From Prolixibacteraceae bacterium (GTDB taxonomy: Bacteria; Bacteroidota; Bacteroidia; Bacteroidales; Prolixibacteraceae), in the NCBI GenBank assembly GCA_016788685.1, contig JAEUSS010000618.1, positions 1-5,542 on the forward strand: a DNA stretch of 5,542 nt, given 5' to 3'. Below, one piece after another: positions 4,937 to 5,542 of the stretch. The notes beneath the pieces are model-generated. The model saw only the letters and a program-made list of their open reading frames with translations, had not been told where the DNA came from and made no database searches. The translations under genes were made by a program, and so were the position numbers. Each line of letters begins with the position of its first letter. Within the stretch, counting starts at the first letter, position 1.

Positions 4937-5542
4937 CTATTTCTTCAAGATCTTCAGCAGCAAATCGAAAGCCGGATCGACCATCTCCCCGTGGTTAAAT
5001 CCATCCAGTTCATATAAAAAAGTTTGCTTATGCCCTGAAATGCTCATCATGCGCCACATGTAGGCGTTTTCTTCGTAGCGCCCAAGCATTTCCAGTTCGC
5101 GGTCGCCTGTAATCAGGTAAAGCGGCGATGCATCGGCCCGGACATGGAAAAGTGGCGCAAACCCGTTAACCAAGGGCTGTTTTTCAGTAATTCCACTCTC
5201 TTTTCTGATTTCGAAATGCGTGATCATTTGTCCGCTGAACGGAACCAGCTTTTGAATGGCATTGGCATCGACTCCGTATGCTGCCAGGTAATGCTTGTCC
5301 AGTCCGATCATGCAGGTAAGGTAACCTCCCGCAGAATGGCCTGCAACCACAACTTTTCGCGGATCGCCGCCGTATTTGCTGATATTATTAAAAACCCACG
5401 CAACCGCAGCGGCCGCATCATCGATATAAGCAGGGCTTTTCACCTTCGGACTCAACCGGTAATTCACCGCAACTACAGCCATGTTCCTGTTTTTCAAACG
5501 TTCCGGAATGGATTTTTCGCCTCCGGTTAAACCTCCTCCATG
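4937..5542 (-). CDS. Alpha/beta-hydrolase esterase (carboxylesterase/lipase-like), N-terminus cut by window edge
   Basis: The last 201 residues of a serine hydrolase; the frame is open to the right edge, so the 5' end is missing. Counting from the window edge, residues 1-4 are HGGG, the oxyanion-hole motif. The nucleophile elbow is GHSAGG with Ser70 (68-73), preceded by NYRLSPK (27-33) and YGGDPRKVVVAGHS. The likely acid is Asp147 (LITGDRE) and the likely base His184 (GFNHGEM), so the triad is complete. This pattern fits HSL/carboxylesterase-type enzymes, including the acetyl- and feruloyl-esterase-like group common in polysaccharide-degrading Bacteroidota; substrate cannot be read from the sequence. 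A signal peptide, if any, would lie outside the window. A TTG at 5495-5497 is not the start, because the HGGG motif lies upstream in the same frame. It ends in TAG and is followed by a strong terminator, so it is not part of the hydrogenase operon. Confidence 0.92.
   Translation of the reverse strand, partial: HGGGLTGGEKSIPERLKNRNMAVVAVNYRLSPKVKSPAYIDDAAAAVAWVFNNISKYGGDPRKVVVAGHSAGGYLTCMIGLDKHYLAAYGVDANAIQKLVPFSGQMITHFEIRKESGITEKQPLVNGFAPLFHVRADASPLYLITGDRELEMLGRYEENAYMWRMMSISGHKQTFLYELDGFNHGEMVDPAFDLLLKILKK

Noticed and set aside
5495..5497. TTG as the start of the esterase
   Set aside because: The same frame continues upstream to the window edge and contains the HGGG oxyanion motif, so the gene is partial and not TTG-initiated.
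5144..5530. A 128-codon open frame on the plus strand
   Set aside because: It is antisense to the esterase, which has HGGG, GHSAGG, Asp and His triad motifs in order. The plus frame shows nothing family-like.
1..5542. CRISPR arrays, tRNA/rRNA genes, insertion sequences, attachment sites
   Set aside because: No regularly spaced repeats, no tRNA-like or rRNA-like segments, no transposase or integrase frames and no long terminal inverted repeats were seen.

Overview
The window looks like chromosomal DNA of an anaerobic or facultative Bacteroidota bacterium (Bacteroidales/Marinilabiliales-like). This is inferred from moderate GC in the genes, AT-rich gaps, mostly absent Shine-Dalgarno sequences and the type of hydrogenase operon. 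No marker gene in the window proves the taxon. All five complete or clearly coding regions plus one edge gene lie on the minus strand, so transcription runs from right to left.

Right edge (4937-5542): the C-terminal part of an alpha/beta-hydrolase esterase whose 5' end is outside the window. Its frame is open to the edge and begins with the HGGG oxyanion-hole motif. A strong hairpin plus T-tract terminator follows it (4872-4914). Next comes about 350 bases without a convincing gene (4518-4871), holding several short perfect palindromes and presumably the promoter of the next operon.

Centre (1045-4517): a compact three-gene operon, hydC-hydB-hydA. It encodes a soluble NAD(H)-linked multimeric [FeFe]-hydrogenase: a NuoE-like [2Fe-2S] subunit, a NuoF-like FMN/NADH subunit, and the catalytic subunit with four accessory cluster sites and the H-cluster. 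Electrons would pass between NADH at FMN in HydB and the H-cluster in HydA, with HydC as the small partner of HydB. HydB is short: it has only the NuoF core and lacks the N-terminal [2Fe-2S] and C-terminal 2[4Fe-4S] domains of long, Thermotoga-type HydB. That raises the question whether this enzyme bifurcates electrons with ferredoxin or is simply NADH-dependent. HydA also has a Ser at the second Cys position of the L1 H-cluster motif. The maturases HydE, HydF and HydG are not in the window.

Left (1-1004): after a hairpin terminator directly behind hydA, two housekeeping genes one base apart: an O6-methylguanine-DNA methyltransferase (ogt) and the N-terminal 174 residues of a CutC-family protein, which runs off the left edge. 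Nothing suggests a mobile element, CRISPR array, tRNA or rRNA. I do not see a wholly new system; the most interesting material is the hydrogenase architecture and its leader region.
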